DNA from: Elusimicrobiota bacterium
Lineage (GTDB): Bacteria; CG03; SLGR01
NCBI GenBank assembly: GCA_003553445.1
Contig: PWEK01000005.1
Span: 1 to 43,179, forward strand
DNA: 43,179 bases
Direction of reading: 5' to 3'
Positions 31,331 to 40,134 of this stretch are shown piece by piece. The notes beneath the pieces are model-generated. The model was not told the DNA's origin. It saw only the letters and a list, made by a program, of their open reading frames with translations, and did no database searches. The position numbers and the translations under genes are program-made. Numbering within the stretch: position 1 is the stretch's first letter; the number at the start of each line of letters is the position of its first letter.

Positions 31331-31874
31331 GGACTCAGTAAGAACTTTTCTTGAAGCTATCGGGGATAACCCTGATCGCCCCGGATTGAAAGACACACCG
31401 GACAGGATAAGCAGGATGTGCAGAGAGATATTTTCATCATACAAATCGGAATACCAGGCGCCCCCGGTCTACTTTCAGGAAGAGAAATATTCGGAAATAA
31501 TACTGGTAAGGGATATTGATTTTCATTCAATGTGCGAACATCATCTGCTTCCGTTTTATGGAAAGGCGCATGTCGCCTATATACCCAGGGAAGGCAACAT
31601 AACCGGACTCTCAAAAATAGCCAGGCTGGTGGATTCAGTGGCTTCAAGGCTTCAGCTTCAGGAAAGACTTACAGAAGTGGTTGCAGATATGATGGTTGAA
31701 AATCTTAACTCAAGGGGCGCTATGGTTGTCATAGAAGCGCGCCATTTGTGCATGATTATGAGAGGGGTAAAGAAACCGGAGTCAAAGGTGATTACATCCG
31801 CCATGAGGGGTTTATTCCTTAAGGATGCGAAAACCCGTTCGGAAGCCCTTGCGCTGATCAACAGAGAACGGTGA
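31311..31874 (+). CDS. folE: GTP cyclohydrolase I
   Basis: The 187-residue protein has [18 protein letters not shown], the zinc/catalytic motif [20 protein letters not shown], then [20 protein letters not shown] and [13 protein letters not shown], which holds the second zinc Cys. It makes 7,8-dihydroneopterin triphosphate from GTP, the first step towards folate. The ATG lies inside the 3' end of ftsH (20-base overlap). The gene order folE-folP points to a folate function here. Confidence 0.96.
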   Translation: MDEKKIKDSVRTFLEAIGDNPDRPGLKDTPDRISRMCREIFSSYKSEYQAPPVYFQEEKYSEIILVRDIDFHSMCEHHLLPFYGKAHVAYIPREGNITGLSKIARLVDSVASRLQLQERLTEVVADMMVENLNSRGAMVVIEARHLCMIMRGVKKPESKVITSAMRGLFLKDAKTRSEALALINRER

Positions 31875-32689
31875 ATTTTGATAAGTTACTGAGAAAAGGC
31901 CCCCTTATAATGGGGGTTTTGAATGTGACTCCCGATTCATTTTCAGACGGAGGAATGTATTTCTCCGGTGATAAAGCCATTGGAAGAGCCAGGGAGATGG
32001 TTCGCTGCGGAGCCGGAATAATTGACATAGGAGGCGAATCCACGCGGCCGGGAGCTCAGCCTGTAGATGCGGAGGAAGAGATTAAAAGGGTCATACCGGT
32101 TATAAAAGAGTTAAAAAAAAATCCGGAAATTATCATTTCATGCGATACATCAAAGAGCGTGGTGGCTGAGAAGGCGCTTGAAGCAGGAGCGGATATGCTA
32201 AATGACGTTAATGGATTTTCTGATCCGGCTATGAGAAAGACGGCTTCCAACGGCAATGCTCTCATATGCATCATGCATATGAGGGGAAATCCGCAAACAA
32301 TGCAGAAAAACCCCGCTTACGGTGATGTGGTGGAGGAAATCAGGGGTTTTCTTTATCGCCGCGCTGATGAGTGCGGTTCGGATGGAATAGATCACGGGAA
32401 AATATTGCTTGACCCGGGTATAGGTTTCGGAAAGAAGCTGGAGCATAATCTCGAGATACTTGCCATGTTGAATGAGTTTAAGGGTGATTATCCTGTGATG
32501 GTTGGAGCCTCAAGAAAATCTTTTATAAACATGATAAGCCCGGCCCCGGAGGATAAAAGGCTGGGAGGTTCTATTGCGGCAGTGTGCTGGGCTTTTATAA
32601 AAGGAGTAGATGCTGTAAGGGTTCATGATGTCTTTGAAACCCGGCAGGCTTTAAAGGTATGTGAAAAAATAATGGAAAAAATTAAATGA
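31871..32689 (+). CDS. folP: Dihydropteroate synthase
   Basis: The 272-residue protein has all signature motifs: [15 protein letters not shown] (residues 14-28), [46 protein letters not shown] and the final [12 protein letters not shown]. It joins p-aminobenzoate to the pterin diphosphate. The GTG start overlaps the folE stop by four bases (GTGA) and its own stop overlaps cdaA in the same manner. Confidence 0.96.
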   Translation: MNFDKLLRKGPLIMGVLNVTPDSFSDGGMYFSGDKAIGRAREMVRCGAGIIDIGGESTRPGAQPVDAEEEIKRVIPVIKELKKNPEIIISCDTSKSVVAEKALEAGADMLNDVNGFSDPAMRKTASNGNALICIMHMRGNPQTMQKNPAYGDVVEEIRGFLYRRADECGSDGIDHGKILLDPGIGFGKKLEHNLEILAMLNEFKGDYPVMVGASRKSFINMISPAPEDKRLGGSIAAVCWAFIKGVDAVRVHDVFETRQALKVCEKIMEKIK

Positions 32690-33492
32690 CAGAAATACTA
32701 AACACCGTGGGAGATTTGTGGAGTAGGTATCTCAGGCATATAATTGATATACCCGTAAGCGCCTTTGTAATATACAAGCTGATACGGCTGGTAAGAGGAA
32801 CGAGAGCCGTACAGGTATTAAGAGGAATATTTTTTCTTTTGCTGGCAACGCTTGTATCCCGGATTCTTAATTTGGTGCTTATCGGCTGGATGCTGAGGTG
32901 GTTCTGGGTTGCAGGAGCTGTGGCTTTAGTCATAGTTTTTCAGCCTGAGATAAGAAGTTTTCTTGCTGATTTGGGTTCAGGGAAATTAACAAGAATCATT
33001 ATGAAAAGCAGGATTGAGTTTATAGACGAGGTAATAAAGGCTCTCAAGAATATCTCTCGCAGGGGTGAGGGAGCTCTTATTGTACTGGAGCAAAAAACCG
33101 GCCTGAGAAATTACATTGAAACGGGAGTAACCATTAATGCCGAAGTCACAAATGAGCTTATAGAAACAATATTTACTCCCGCATCTCCGCTTCATGACGG
33201 AGCGGTTATACTCTCCGGGGACCGGATTATAGCTGCCAGCTGTATTCTTCCGCTCACCCACAGTCCTAAAATAACAAAGATTATGGGAACAAGGCACAGA
33301 GCTGCAGTGGGACTTACCGAGGTTTCTGATGCGATTGTTTGCCTAGTGTCGGAAGAGACAGGAAAGTTTTCCCTGGCTCACGAAGGCAGTTTGAAAAAAG
33401 GAATATCTCTGGAAGAGATGAAGAAAACACTTACGAAATATTACCAGGATAAGGTAGTGGAGGAGTCGATTAAGATGGAGCAGTCAAGTTGA
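32686..33492 (+). CDS. cdaA: Diadenylate cyclase CdaA
   Basis: The 268-residue protein has three N-terminal membrane segments up to about residue 85, then the DAC domain. This begins with VFQPEIRSFLADLGS and contains the catalytic HDGA (170-173) and GTRHRAAVG (RHR at 203-205) motifs and SEETGKFSLAHEG. It makes cyclic di-AMP, which controls osmolyte transport and cell-wall homeostasis. In many bacteria cdaA is followed by cdaR (YbbR domains), its membrane-bound regulator; here only a short peptide remains (33489-33569). Confidence 0.95.
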   Translation: MTEILNTVGDLWSRYLRHIIDIPVSAFVIYKLIRLVRGTRAVQVLRGIFFLLLATLVSRILNLVLIGWMLRWFWVAGAVALVIVFQPEIRSFLADLGSGKLTRIIMKSRIEFIDEVIKALKNISRRGEGALIVLEQKTGLRNYIETGVTINAEVTNELIETIFTPASPLHDGAVILSGDRIIAASCILPLTHSPKITKIMGTRHRAAVGLTEVSDAIVCLVSEETGKFSLAHEGSLKKGISLEEMKKTLTKYYQDKVVEESIKMEQSS

Positions 33493-33569
33493 AGGAAAAT
33501 ACTTTTCTAAAAATACTGTCGCTGATACTGGCGGTTATTCTTTGGGTTTATGTGATGTACTTTGCATAA
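33489..33569 (+). CDS. 26-residue CdaR-like transmembrane peptide, remnant or microprotein
   Basis: The TTG start overlaps the cdaA stop (TTGA). The peptide reads KENTFLKILSLILAVILW and ends VYVMYFA. That is the N-terminal membrane helix pattern of CdaR/YbbR proteins (LKxxSLxLAxxLWxYV), exactly where cdaR is expected. No YbbR domain follows, because pdxJ starts four bases after the stop. It may be a decayed gene or a surviving single-helix partner of CdaA. No Shine-Dalgarno other than weak coupling signals is visible. Confidence 0.6.
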   Translation: MKENTFLKILSLILAVILWVYVMYFA

Positions 33570-33572
33570 TAG

Positions 33573-34283
33573 ATGGTTAAACTGGGAGTAAACATAGATC
33601 ATATAGCAACGCTAAGGCAGGCCAGAAAAGAGGGCATTCCAGACATTATCCGGGCGGTTGAAGAAGTGAAATTCGGAGGGGCGGATTCCGTAACAGTTCA
33701 TTTGAGGCAGGACCGCCGGCATATCCAGGATGATGATGTTTACAGTATTAAGAGAAAAAATATTCTGCCGCTTAATCTTGAATTGGCTGTAAGAGAGGAA
33801 ATCATAAAAATTGCTCTTGATGTAAGACCCCGCTTCTGTTGTCTGGTGCCGGAAAACAGGCAGGAGCTGACTACGGAAGGCGGGTTGAATGTAAAGGGTT
33901 CTGCCGGGAAGATAAAGGAGGCGGTTGAACGCCTTAAAGCCTCATCTATCGAGGTTTCTCTTTTTATAGATCCGAGCTGCGATCAGATAGAATCGGCCGC
34001 CCGGACGGGCGCGGATGCGGTGGAGATACACACAGGGGCGTATGCAAATGCCTCCGGTGCTTTTAAAAAAAAAGAACTGGACAAGCTAAGAAAGAGTGCG
34101 CATATGGCAAGGGAGCACGGCTTTAAGGTGAATGCGGGGCACGGTCTTGACTATGAAAATGTAGGTGCTGTAAGAAAAATTGAAGGAATTTATGAAATGA
34201 ATATTGGCTACTCCATAGTTTGCCGGTCTGTTTTTACAGGACTTAGGGAGTCTGTAAGAAAGATGAAGGAGCTGATAGAGTGA
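33573..34283 (+). CDS. pdxJ: Pyridoxine 5'-phosphate synthase
   Basis: The 236-residue TIM-barrel protein has the family start KLGVNIDHIATLRQARK, then ADSVTVHLRQDRRHIQDDD, LNLELAV, LVPENRQELTTEGGLN, VSLFIDPS, VEIHTGAYA, VNAGHGLDYENV and NIGYSIVCRSVF. It condenses deoxyxylulose phosphate with 3-amino-2-oxopropyl phosphate to give PNP, the last ring-forming step of the DXP-dependent route to vitamin B6. No pdxA is in the window. Confidence 0.96.
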   Translation: MVKLGVNIDHIATLRQARKEGIPDIIRAVEEVKFGGADSVTVHLRQDRRHIQDDDVYSIKRKNILPLNLELAVREEIIKIALDVRPRFCCLVPENRQELTTEGGLNVKGSAGKIKEAVERLKASSIEVSLFIDPSCDQIESAARTGADAVEIHTGAYANASGAFKKKELDKLRKSAHMAREHGFKVNAGHGLDYENVGAVRKIEGIYEMNIGYSIVCRSVFTGLRESVRKMKELIE

Positions 34284-34579
34284 AAAAAGGCCTTGTCTTC
34301 TTAATTCTAGTTTCCGCTCTTTATTGGGGTTATGTGTTTCTCTATAACAGCTCTCCGGTTGAGACGCTGAAGAAAAACGGTGCGCCTGAAAAAACAGAAG
34401 ATTTTGCCAGAAGCGCCAACAGGGATATTCTTCAAACCGCCATAGAACTTTTTAATTATTCAGAAGAGCGTTATCCCGAGAACCTTCAGGAACTTGAAGA
34501 GAAAGGTTTTTTGAATGAGGTCCCCGAATCTTACGGGCGTCCCTGGAATTATGATCAATCCCGGGGCAAGGTGGAGTGA
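34280..34579 (+). CDS. Single-helix protein with pseudopilin-like C-terminus
   Basis: The 99-residue protein has one N-terminal membrane helix (GLVFLILVSALYWGYVFLY) and a C-terminal part resembling the T2SG/type II pseudopilin end. That pattern is AIELFNYSEERYPENLQELEEKGFLNEVPESYGRPWNYD, where pseudopilins have A-x-x-x-Y-x-x-x-x-G-x-Y-P-x-x-L-x-x-L. The prepilin peptidase site (G-F-T-x-x-E) is absent. The GTG start overlaps pdxJ by four bases. Function unknown; perhaps a membrane-anchored relative of pseudopilins. Confidence 0.65.
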   Translation: MKKGLVFLILVSALYWGYVFLYNSSPVETLKKNGAPEKTEDFARSANRDILQTAIELFNYSEERYPENLQELEEKGFLNEVPESYGRPWNYDQSRGKVE

Positions 34580-34944
34580 TGATAAAAGGAAACGGCCTGG
34601 ATATAGTATGCGCTGAAAGGTTGAAAGCCAAAGACAAATTGGCAGAAAGGATTCTTACCCGGAAAGAATATGAATACTGCAGAACAAAAAGGAACCCAAT
34701 TCTGCACATGGCGGGGCGGATAGCCGCAAAGGAGGCTCTCTATAAAGCGCTGGCGAATTATGAAAACCCGGTATACTGGAAAGATATTGAAGTTTTAAAC
34801 GGTCTTAATGGGCGGCCTATGCTTTCTGAAGAATGTAATGCCACGAGATTTTTAGACAAAAACAACCTTATCTGCAGCATCTCAATATCCCATGATGGAA
34901 GCTATGCGGCGGGACAGGCTATAGTATGGGAAAAAAAAGAGTGA
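34579..34944 (+). CDS. acpS: Holo-[acyl-carrier-protein] synthase
   Basis: The 121-residue protein has GNGLDIVCAERL near the start (Mg-binding Asp in GxDIV) and HMAGRIAAKEALYKAL (family W/F-AxKEAxxKA, with the Glu ligand), followed by SISISHDGSYAAGQAI. It transfers phosphopantetheine from CoA to ACP. The ATG overlaps the previous stop by one base (TGATG). AcpS next to nnr is a common arrangement. Confidence 0.92.
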   Translation: MIKGNGLDIVCAERLKAKDKLAERILTRKEYEYCRTKRNPILHMAGRIAAKEALYKALANYENPVYWKDIEVLNGLNGRPMLSEECNATRFLDKNNLICSISISHDGSYAAGQAIVWEKKE

Positions 34945-34948
34945 AGAA

Positions 34949-36433
34949 ATGAAGGTAATACCTGTTGATGAAATGAAAAGGCTGGATAGGGAATCACCCG
35001 TAAGTGCGGATGTTTTAATGGAGCGGGCCGGTGAAGGAATGGCGGATTATATTCAGAGAAATTTTCCCATAATTCCGGTGTGTTTTGTATGCGGAATGGG
35101 GAATAACGGCGGGGACGGGTTTGTGGCTGCCAGGAGATTGCATGAAGCAGGAAGAGAAGTGGAGGTATATTTACTTGGGCGAAAGAGTAAACTGAGAAAG
35201 CTTCCTGAAAAAAAAGCCACCAGGCTGGATTTGGAGATAGTAGAGACCGGTTCCGAACAGCTTGAAAATGCTCTTCAAGCCCCGAAGATAGTCTGTGATT
35301 GCATATTCGGGACAGGCTTCAGGCCCCCTCTGAATAAAAGCATTAAAGATATACTTGAAATTATAAACAGGAAAAGTAAAATAATTTTATCCTGTGATAT
35401 CCCGACTGGTGTAAACGGTAATTCAGGAGAAGCTGATCCCGGGGCAGTGAATGCCGATGTCACGTTAACATTTGAATATCCAAAGACCGGACATATAAAA
35501 AATCCCGGAAGCCTGTTCTCCGGAAGTGTGGATGTGGTTAAGATAAACACGGGTCTTTCTCCTAAAAAATATAATGAGAAGGAAGAGTTGACCGTGAGCC
35601 AGGATACGGAAGAATATCTAAAAAGACGTCCTAAAGACTCTCACAAGAAGATGAACGGGCATGTGCTTGTAATAGGGGGGGCTCCGGGAATGGAGGGGGC
35701 GGTTTCCCTGGCTGCGCTGGGGGCGCTTAGGGCCGGGGCCGGGCTTGTAACATGCGCGGTAACGGAAGATATATACCCGATAGTTGCATCTGCTTCGCTG
35801 AGTTCAATGGAGCTGTTGCTTGAAGACAGAAAACAAATAACGCTAAGCAGTTTGGAGAAAATAATTGATTTTTCAAAAAAGAGAAAGATTGACTGTGCTG
35901 TGCTTGGGCCCGGAATGGGAACGGGTGAGGAAACCCGGAAATTTGTAAAGAGGATTATATCAGATTTGGATTGCCCGATGGTTATAGATGCTGACGGTTT
36001 AAACAATATAGCATCCTGTACAGATGTATTAAAAAAGAGAAAAAACGATACAGTTATTACGCCTCATCCGGGTGAAATGGCGAGACTGGCAAAAGTCGAA
36101 AGCAAAAAGCTTAAGGATAATAGAGAAAGCATATCAGCCGCTTTTGCAAGTAAATATGGATGCACAGTTGTACTGAAAGGATACCGCAGTATAATAACAA
36201 AGGGGCGGAAAATTTATTATAATTCGTCAGGCAACCCCGGAATGGCGACCGGAGGAAGCGGCGATATATTGTCCGGAGTATGCGCCGCTTCAATATGCAG
36301 CATCGATAACACAGTTGAAGCAGCGAGAATTTCTGCCTGGATACACGGGCATGCCGGTGATAAGGCGGCTTGGAAAAAGGGACAGAGATATATGCTTCCG
36401 GAAGATATGCTTAATGAGATGAAAAGGTTGTAA
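34949..36433 (+). CDS. nnr: Bifunctional NAD(P)H-hydrate repair enzyme (epimerase and dehydratase)
   Basis: The 494-residue protein fuses a YjeF N-terminal epimerase (CGMGNNGGDGFVAARRL, CDIPTGVNGNSG) to a C-terminal ribokinase-like ADP-dependent dehydratase. The latter starts at about residue 225 (KKMNGHVLVIGGAPGMEG) and has VLGPGMGTG, VIDADGLN, ITPHPGEMARL and PGMATGGSGDILSG. It converts both epimers of damaged NAD(P)HX back to NAD(P)H. The start is four bases after acpS. Confidence 0.95.
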   Translation: MKVIPVDEMKRLDRESPVSADVLMERAGEGMADYIQRNFPIIPVCFVCGMGNNGGDGFVAARRLHEAGREVEVYLLGRKSKLRKLPEKKATRLDLEIVETGSEQLENALQAPKIVCDCIFGTGFRPPLNKSIKDILEIINRKSKIILSCDIPTGVNGNSGEADPGAVNADVTLTFEYPKTGHIKNPGSLFSGSVDVVKINTGLSPKKYNEKEELTVSQDTEEYLKRRPKDSHKKMNGHVLVIGGAPGMEGAVSLAALGALRAGAGLVTCAVTEDIYPIVASASLSSMELLLEDRKQITLSSLEKIIDFSKKRKIDCAVLGPGMGTGEETRKFVKRIISDLDCPMVIDADGLNNIASCTDVLKKRKNDTVITPHPGEMARLAKVESKKLKDNRESISAAFASKYGCTVVLKGYRSIITKGRKIYYNSSGNPGMATGGSGDILSGVCAASICSIDNTVEAARISAWIHGHAGDKAAWKKGQRYMLPEDMLNEMKRL

Positions 36434-36461
36434 AAGGAGAAGAAAGTAAAAGGAGGAAATT

Positions 36462-36728
36462 ATGCTCAGTGTAATTTTTGGATTGGTGGGAATAGTAATA
36501 GGTATTATATGGCTTGCAGTGTGGGGTGGATGGGAACCGTTTTTAATTGTACTTCAGGGATCTATTCCGCCTTTTCTGATTCTGGTTGGGCTGGTTGCTA
36601 TTGCGGCAGGAGTATCCAGCATAAAAGACAATATGGCTGCAAAACAGGAAGAAGAAAAGATAGAAAAAGAATCAAAAAGTAAAGAAAAAAAAGACGAAAA
36701 GAAAGAAGAGAAAAAAGATAAAAAATAA
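36462..36728 (+). CDS. Small two-helix membrane protein with Lys/Glu-rich tail
   Basis: The 88-residue protein follows a strong Shine-Dalgarno (AAAGGAGG). Two membrane helices (VIFGLVGIVIGIIWLAVW and IPPFLILVGLVAIAAGV) are separated by a short loop containing GGWEPF, and the last 30 residues are almost only Lys, Glu, Asp and Ser (KKDEKKEEKKDKK). No assigned function. The tail resembles those of FtsH and the response regulator in the same operon. Confidence 0.75.
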   Translation: MLSVIFGLVGIVIGIIWLAVWGGWEPFLIVLQGSIPPFLILVGLVAIAAGVSSIKDNMAAKQEEEKIEKESKSKEKKDEKKEEKKDKK

Positions 36729-36809
36729 CTGTCTTAGAAGGCATAAATTATATGCATTATGTATTGCAGCCGGTATGAAACAGGGCCGGCTGCAGGAAAT
36801 ATACTCCCT

Positions 36810-37277
36810 GTGAAAAACTTAAAGGAATGTGGAAAACTTGTTAAAACAACTGATTCAGAAGCAGGAACTCTTTGTCTTGGCGAGGAGATTTCATCCGGGT
36901 TAAAAGAGTACTGCAGAAATGTTTTTTTATTGGGGGATCTTGGATCTGGGAAGACCACATTCGTTAAAGGCTTGGGAAGGGGGCTGGGAATAAGTTCAGA
37001 AGAAATAGTAAGCCCCACTTTTCAGCTGATTAGAAAGTATTCCGGCAGAAGGAAAATAGTTCACATAGATCTTTACAGGTTGAAACAAATTAGCGAAATC
37101 CTTCACCTCGGGTGGTGGGATCTTCTGGATAGTGAAAACATAACAGCGGTTGAATGGGCGGACAGAGCATGGCAGATATGCCCTGACAAAGCTTTATATA
37201 TAAAAATGGAAGTAACCGGTCCTTCAGAACGGAGGTTTTTTATTTATAACGAAAAAAAGAATGTTTTTGGCAATTGA
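36810..37277 (+). CDS. tsaE: tRNA threonylcarbamoyladenosine synthesis ATPase TsaE
   Basis: The P-loop LLGDLGSGKTTFVKGLGRGLG is followed by VSPTFQLIRKY, HIDLYRL and AVEWADRAW, all TsaE hallmarks. I choose the GTG at 36810 (155 residues) because family members are about 150-160 residues and start with a short strand before TxSExxT. The frame is open from an ATG at 36759, whose extra 17 residues look non-family. TsaE works with TsaB and TsaD to make t6A at position 37 of ANN-decoding tRNAs, including the CAU tRNA at the head of this operon. It overlaps tsaB by 17 bases. Confidence 0.9.
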   Translation: MKNLKECGKLVKTTDSEAGTLCLGEEISSGLKEYCRNVFLLGDLGSGKTTFVKGLGRGLGISSEEIVSPTFQLIRKYSGRRKIVHIDLYRLKQISEILHLGWWDLLDSENITAVEWADRAWQICPDKALYIKMEVTGPSERRFFIYNEKKNVFGN

Positions 37278-37833
37278 GACCACAACAGACAGGTTTTCGC
37301 TCACTGTAGGTGATGGAAAAAAAATACTTTGTAATACAGAGGTGGTCGGCAGAAAACATGCAGACCGGCTTATACCCGAAATTGATAAGGTTTTAAAAAG
37401 AGCATCAGCTTCTCCCGGGATACTCAAAGCAATCGGGGCGGGTACCGGTCCGGGTTCTTTTACCGGAATCCGCATAGGATTAAGCGGGGCCATAACAATG
37501 GCGCAGGTTCTTGACATTCCCCTTTACGGGCTGTCATCATTGGACATTGCCGGTAAAAGTGTATCCGTTCCTGTCTTGAAGGCTTTTAGGGACAAGGTTT
37601 ACTGGGCGGAGTATGACAGAGACGGAAAGCGCCTGTCAGATTACAGATTGACCGGTCTTTCGGATCTTAAAGGCAGAAATTATGAAATAGTTGAACCTGA
37701 TGCGGATGATATTTACCGGGAAGTATGCAGTTTATACAGCCGAGGCATAAGGAAGAGGTGGCAGGAAACAGAGCCTGTATATGTAATGAATACGGTTTAT
37801 AAAAAAAAGAAAAATGAAAGGAAATTTAAATGA
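37261..37833 (+). CDS. tsaB: tRNA threonylcarbamoyladenosine synthesis protein TsaB
   Basis: The 190-residue protein starts FLAIETTTDRFSLTV and has GRKHADRLIPEID, GAGTGPGSFTGIRIGLS and LYGLSSLDI, diagnostic for TsaB, the partner and activator of TsaD. It is shorter than typical TsaB (about 220-230 residues), mainly in the C-terminal half. No tsaD is visible in the window. The stop overlaps hisG by four bases. Confidence 0.92.
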   Translation: MFLAIETTTDRFSLTVGDGKKILCNTEVVGRKHADRLIPEIDKVLKRASASPGILKAIGAGTGPGSFTGIRIGLSGAITMAQVLDIPLYGLSSLDIAGKSVSVPVLKAFRDKVYWAEYDRDGKRLSDYRLTGLSDLKGRNYEIVEPDADDIYREVCSLYSRGIRKRWQETEPVYVMNTVYKKKKNERKFK

Positions 37834-38708
37834 CTGATAAACTCAGGTTTGCGCTTCCAAAGGGGAGTCTTCAAAAGTCGACTATAGAAATCTTTAAAAA
37901 AGGCGGAATAAATATATATGTGGATAACTCACGCTCCTATTATCCAGGTTCGGATGACCCGGAGCTCGAGTTGATGCTGATAAGGCCTCAGGAGATGCCT
38001 AAATATATTGAAGACGGAGTTTTTGATGTTGGGCTCTGCGGATGGGACTGGCTTAAAGAAAATGATGCAGATGTAACTGAAATCACTGAGTTGATATATG
38101 CCAAAAGCGGTTTCAGGCCGGTAAGATGGGTTTTGGCCGTGCCGGAAAACTCAGAAATAAACAGCATTGATGATTTAAAAGGCAAAAGAGTGGCTACGGA
38201 GCTAAAAAGATATACCGAAAGATATTTCGCAGAAAAAAACATTGACTGCAAGGTGGAGTTTTCATGGGGGGCCACGGAGGTTAAGCCGGGGGTCCTGTGC
38301 GATGCCATAGTTGAACTTACGGAAACCGGCTCCTCGCTAAGGGCCAATAAACTCCGAATAGTAGAGGAAATCCTGTCTTCGTCAACAAGGCTCATTGCAA
38401 ATAATAATTCCTATAAAGACAAGTGGAAAAGGCAGAAGATGGAAAACATATCATTGCTTCTCAAGTCGGCAGTGGCAGCTGAAGGAATGGTGGGTTTAAA
38501 AATGAATGTTAAAAATGAAAAAATAGAAGAAATAACCCGGCTGCTTCCTTCTCTTATGAAACCGACAGTTTCAGAGTTAACTGTAAGCGGATGGGTTGCT
38601 CTTGAGGTTGTGATTGAAGAGAAAAAGGTAAAGGAGATTCTCCCCCGGCTTAAGCGCGCGGGAGCCCAGGGAATAATAGAATATCCTTTAAATAAAATTG
38701 TTCACTAA
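37830..38708 (+). CDS. hisG: ATP phosphoribosyltransferase, long form
   Basis: The 292-residue protein starts LRFALPKGSLQKSTIEIFKKGG and has DVGLCGWDWLKENDADV, RVATELKRYTERYF, DAIVELTETGSSLRANKLRIVEEIL and the C-terminal ACT-like regulatory domain (about residues 220-292). The long form is feedback-inhibited by histidine and works without HisZ. It catalyses the first step of histidine synthesis. No other his gene is near, so it is separated from the rest of the pathway. Confidence 0.93.
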   Translation: MTDKLRFALPKGSLQKSTIEIFKKGGINIYVDNSRSYYPGSDDPELELMLIRPQEMPKYIEDGVFDVGLCGWDWLKENDADVTEITELIYAKSGFRPVRWVLAVPENSEINSIDDLKGKRVATELKRYTERYFAEKNIDCKVEFSWGATEVKPGVLCDAIVELTETGSSLRANKLRIVEEILSSSTRLIANNNSYKDKWKRQKMENISLLLKSAVAAEGMVGLKMNVKNEKIEEITRLLPSLMKPTVSELTVSGWVALEVVIEEKKVKEILPRLKRAGAQGIIEYPLNKIVH

Positions 38709-40134
38709 AGTAAAAACCAGGTTTGCTCCTTCTCCTACGGGCTTGCTTCACATAGGAAGCGTTCGTACCGCTTTGTACAATTATCTTTTTGCCTCAAAAA
38801 AAGATGGGGAGTTCATACTCCGCATAGAGGATACGGATGTAAAAAGATCAAAAAAGGAGTATACACAGGTCATAATAGAGGGGCTTAAATGGCTGGGCCT
38901 CAACTGGCACCAGGGTCCTTTTATGCAGTCAGAACGGCTTGATCTCTATAAAGAAATGTGTAGAAAACTTGAGAAAAACGGGAAGATTTATAAGTGCTAC
39001 TGCAGTCGTGAAGAGCTTGCCGATATGAGAGAAAAATCTCAGAAAGAAGAAGGGTTTACCGGATACGACGGCAGGTGCCGCAGTATATCTAAAAGAAAAG
39101 CTGAGGATTTAGAAAAAGAAGGCAGAGATTTTGTGTGGCGTTTGAAAACCCCCTCAAAAGAAAATTTAGTCTTTGAGGATATGATTAAAGGAAAAGTAGA
39201 GGTAAATACAGATCAAATACAGGACTTCGTTATAGTAAAGTCGGACGGCATGCCAACTTACAACTTTGCCTGTGTTGTGGATGATGCAGAAATGGAGATA
39301 AGTCATATTATCAGGGGAGATGACCATCTTTCCAATACGCCCAAACAGATTCTTCTTTACAGGGCGTTGGGCAAAAATACTCCCAGTTTTGCTCATCTTC
39401 CCCAGGTACATGGCACCGATGGCAAACGCCTCTCCAAAAGAACCGGTTCGGTGGCTTTGAATGAATACAGAAAGGGCGGATACCTGCCGGAAGCTTTGAG
39501 GAACTATCTTGCGCTTCTGGGGGGGTCTACAAGTGATTCGCAGCAGCTTTTTGAATGGGAGGAATTAAAGCAGAAATTTGATATTTCCCGCGTAGGGAAA
39601 TCCGCAGGCGTCTTTGACATTGAAAAGTTAAACTGGATAAACGGCAAATATATAAGAAATATGCCTGCGGCTGAGCTTGCCAGGCGGGCTTCTTTCTTTC
39701 TGAAAAAAGAAAAGATAATTGATGATGAATCCAATATACCTGACAAGGTAGTTGAAGCTATTGAACTTGAAAGGGAGAAAATTGAAAAGCTTACAGATAT
39801 ACCCCGTAGAATTGACTTTTTACTAATGGATAATATAACCTATAATCCTAAGGCGGTAAAGAAAAGACTTGAAAAGGAAGGTGTAGAAGTAATACTTAAG
39901 GACATAAAAGGTGTTCTTGAAGAAAATCAGGACTTTTCAAAAAAAGGGCTGGAAGATTCATTCAGGAAATACGTAAAAGATAAAAAAATAGGCGCCGGAA
40001 AGGTTTTTCATCCTGTAAGGGTAGCAGTATCAGGAAGAATGAAAGGCCCGGGCGTATTTGACCTTCTAGAATTTATTGGTAAAAAGAAGTGTATAGAAAG
40101 AATAGAGTATGCGTTGAAGGAGTTTGTGCAATGA
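38698..40134 (+). CDS. gltX: Glutamyl-tRNA synthetase
   Basis: The 478-residue class I synthetase starts at TTG 38698 inside hisG (11-base overlap). The HIGH-type motif is in RFAPSPTGLLHIGS (residues 8-21). RIEDTDVKRSKKEY follows, then the Cys-containing segment KCYCSREEL with YDGRCR, GDDHLSNTPKQILLYRALG and the KMSKS-type GKRLSKRTGS. The C-terminal helical anticodon-binding domain is complete. No glutaminyl-tRNA synthetase is seen, so whether it also charges tRNA-Gln (whose gene lies 1 kb downstream) cannot be decided. Confidence 0.95.
   Translation: MFTKVKTRFAPSPTGLLHIGSVRTALYNYLFASKKDGEFILRIEDTDVKRSKKEYTQVIIEGLKWLGLNWHQGPFMQSERLDLYKEMCRKLEKNGKIYKCYCSREELADMREKSQKEEGFTGYDGRCRSISKRKAEDLEKEGRDFVWRLKTPSKENLVFEDMIKGKVEVNTDQIQDFVIVKSDGMPTYNFACVVDDAEMEISHIIRGDDHLSNTPKQILLYRALGKNTPSFAHLPQVHGTDGKRLSKRTGSVALNEYRKGGYLPEALRNYLALLGGSTSDSQQLFEWEELKQKFDISRVGKSAGVFDIEKLNWINGKYIRNMPAAELARRASFFLKKEKIIDDESNIPDKVVEAIELEREKIEKLTDIPRRIDFLLMDNITYNPKAVKKRLEKEGVEVILKDIKGVLEENQDFSKKGLEDSFRKYVKDKKIGAGKVFHPVRVAVSGRMKGPGVFDLLEFIGKKKCIERIEYALKEFVQ

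Noticed and set aside
37988-38395. Minus-strand open frame of 135 codons opposite hisG
   Set aside because: hisG is certain on the plus strand and the antisense translation is Ser-rich with no motif.
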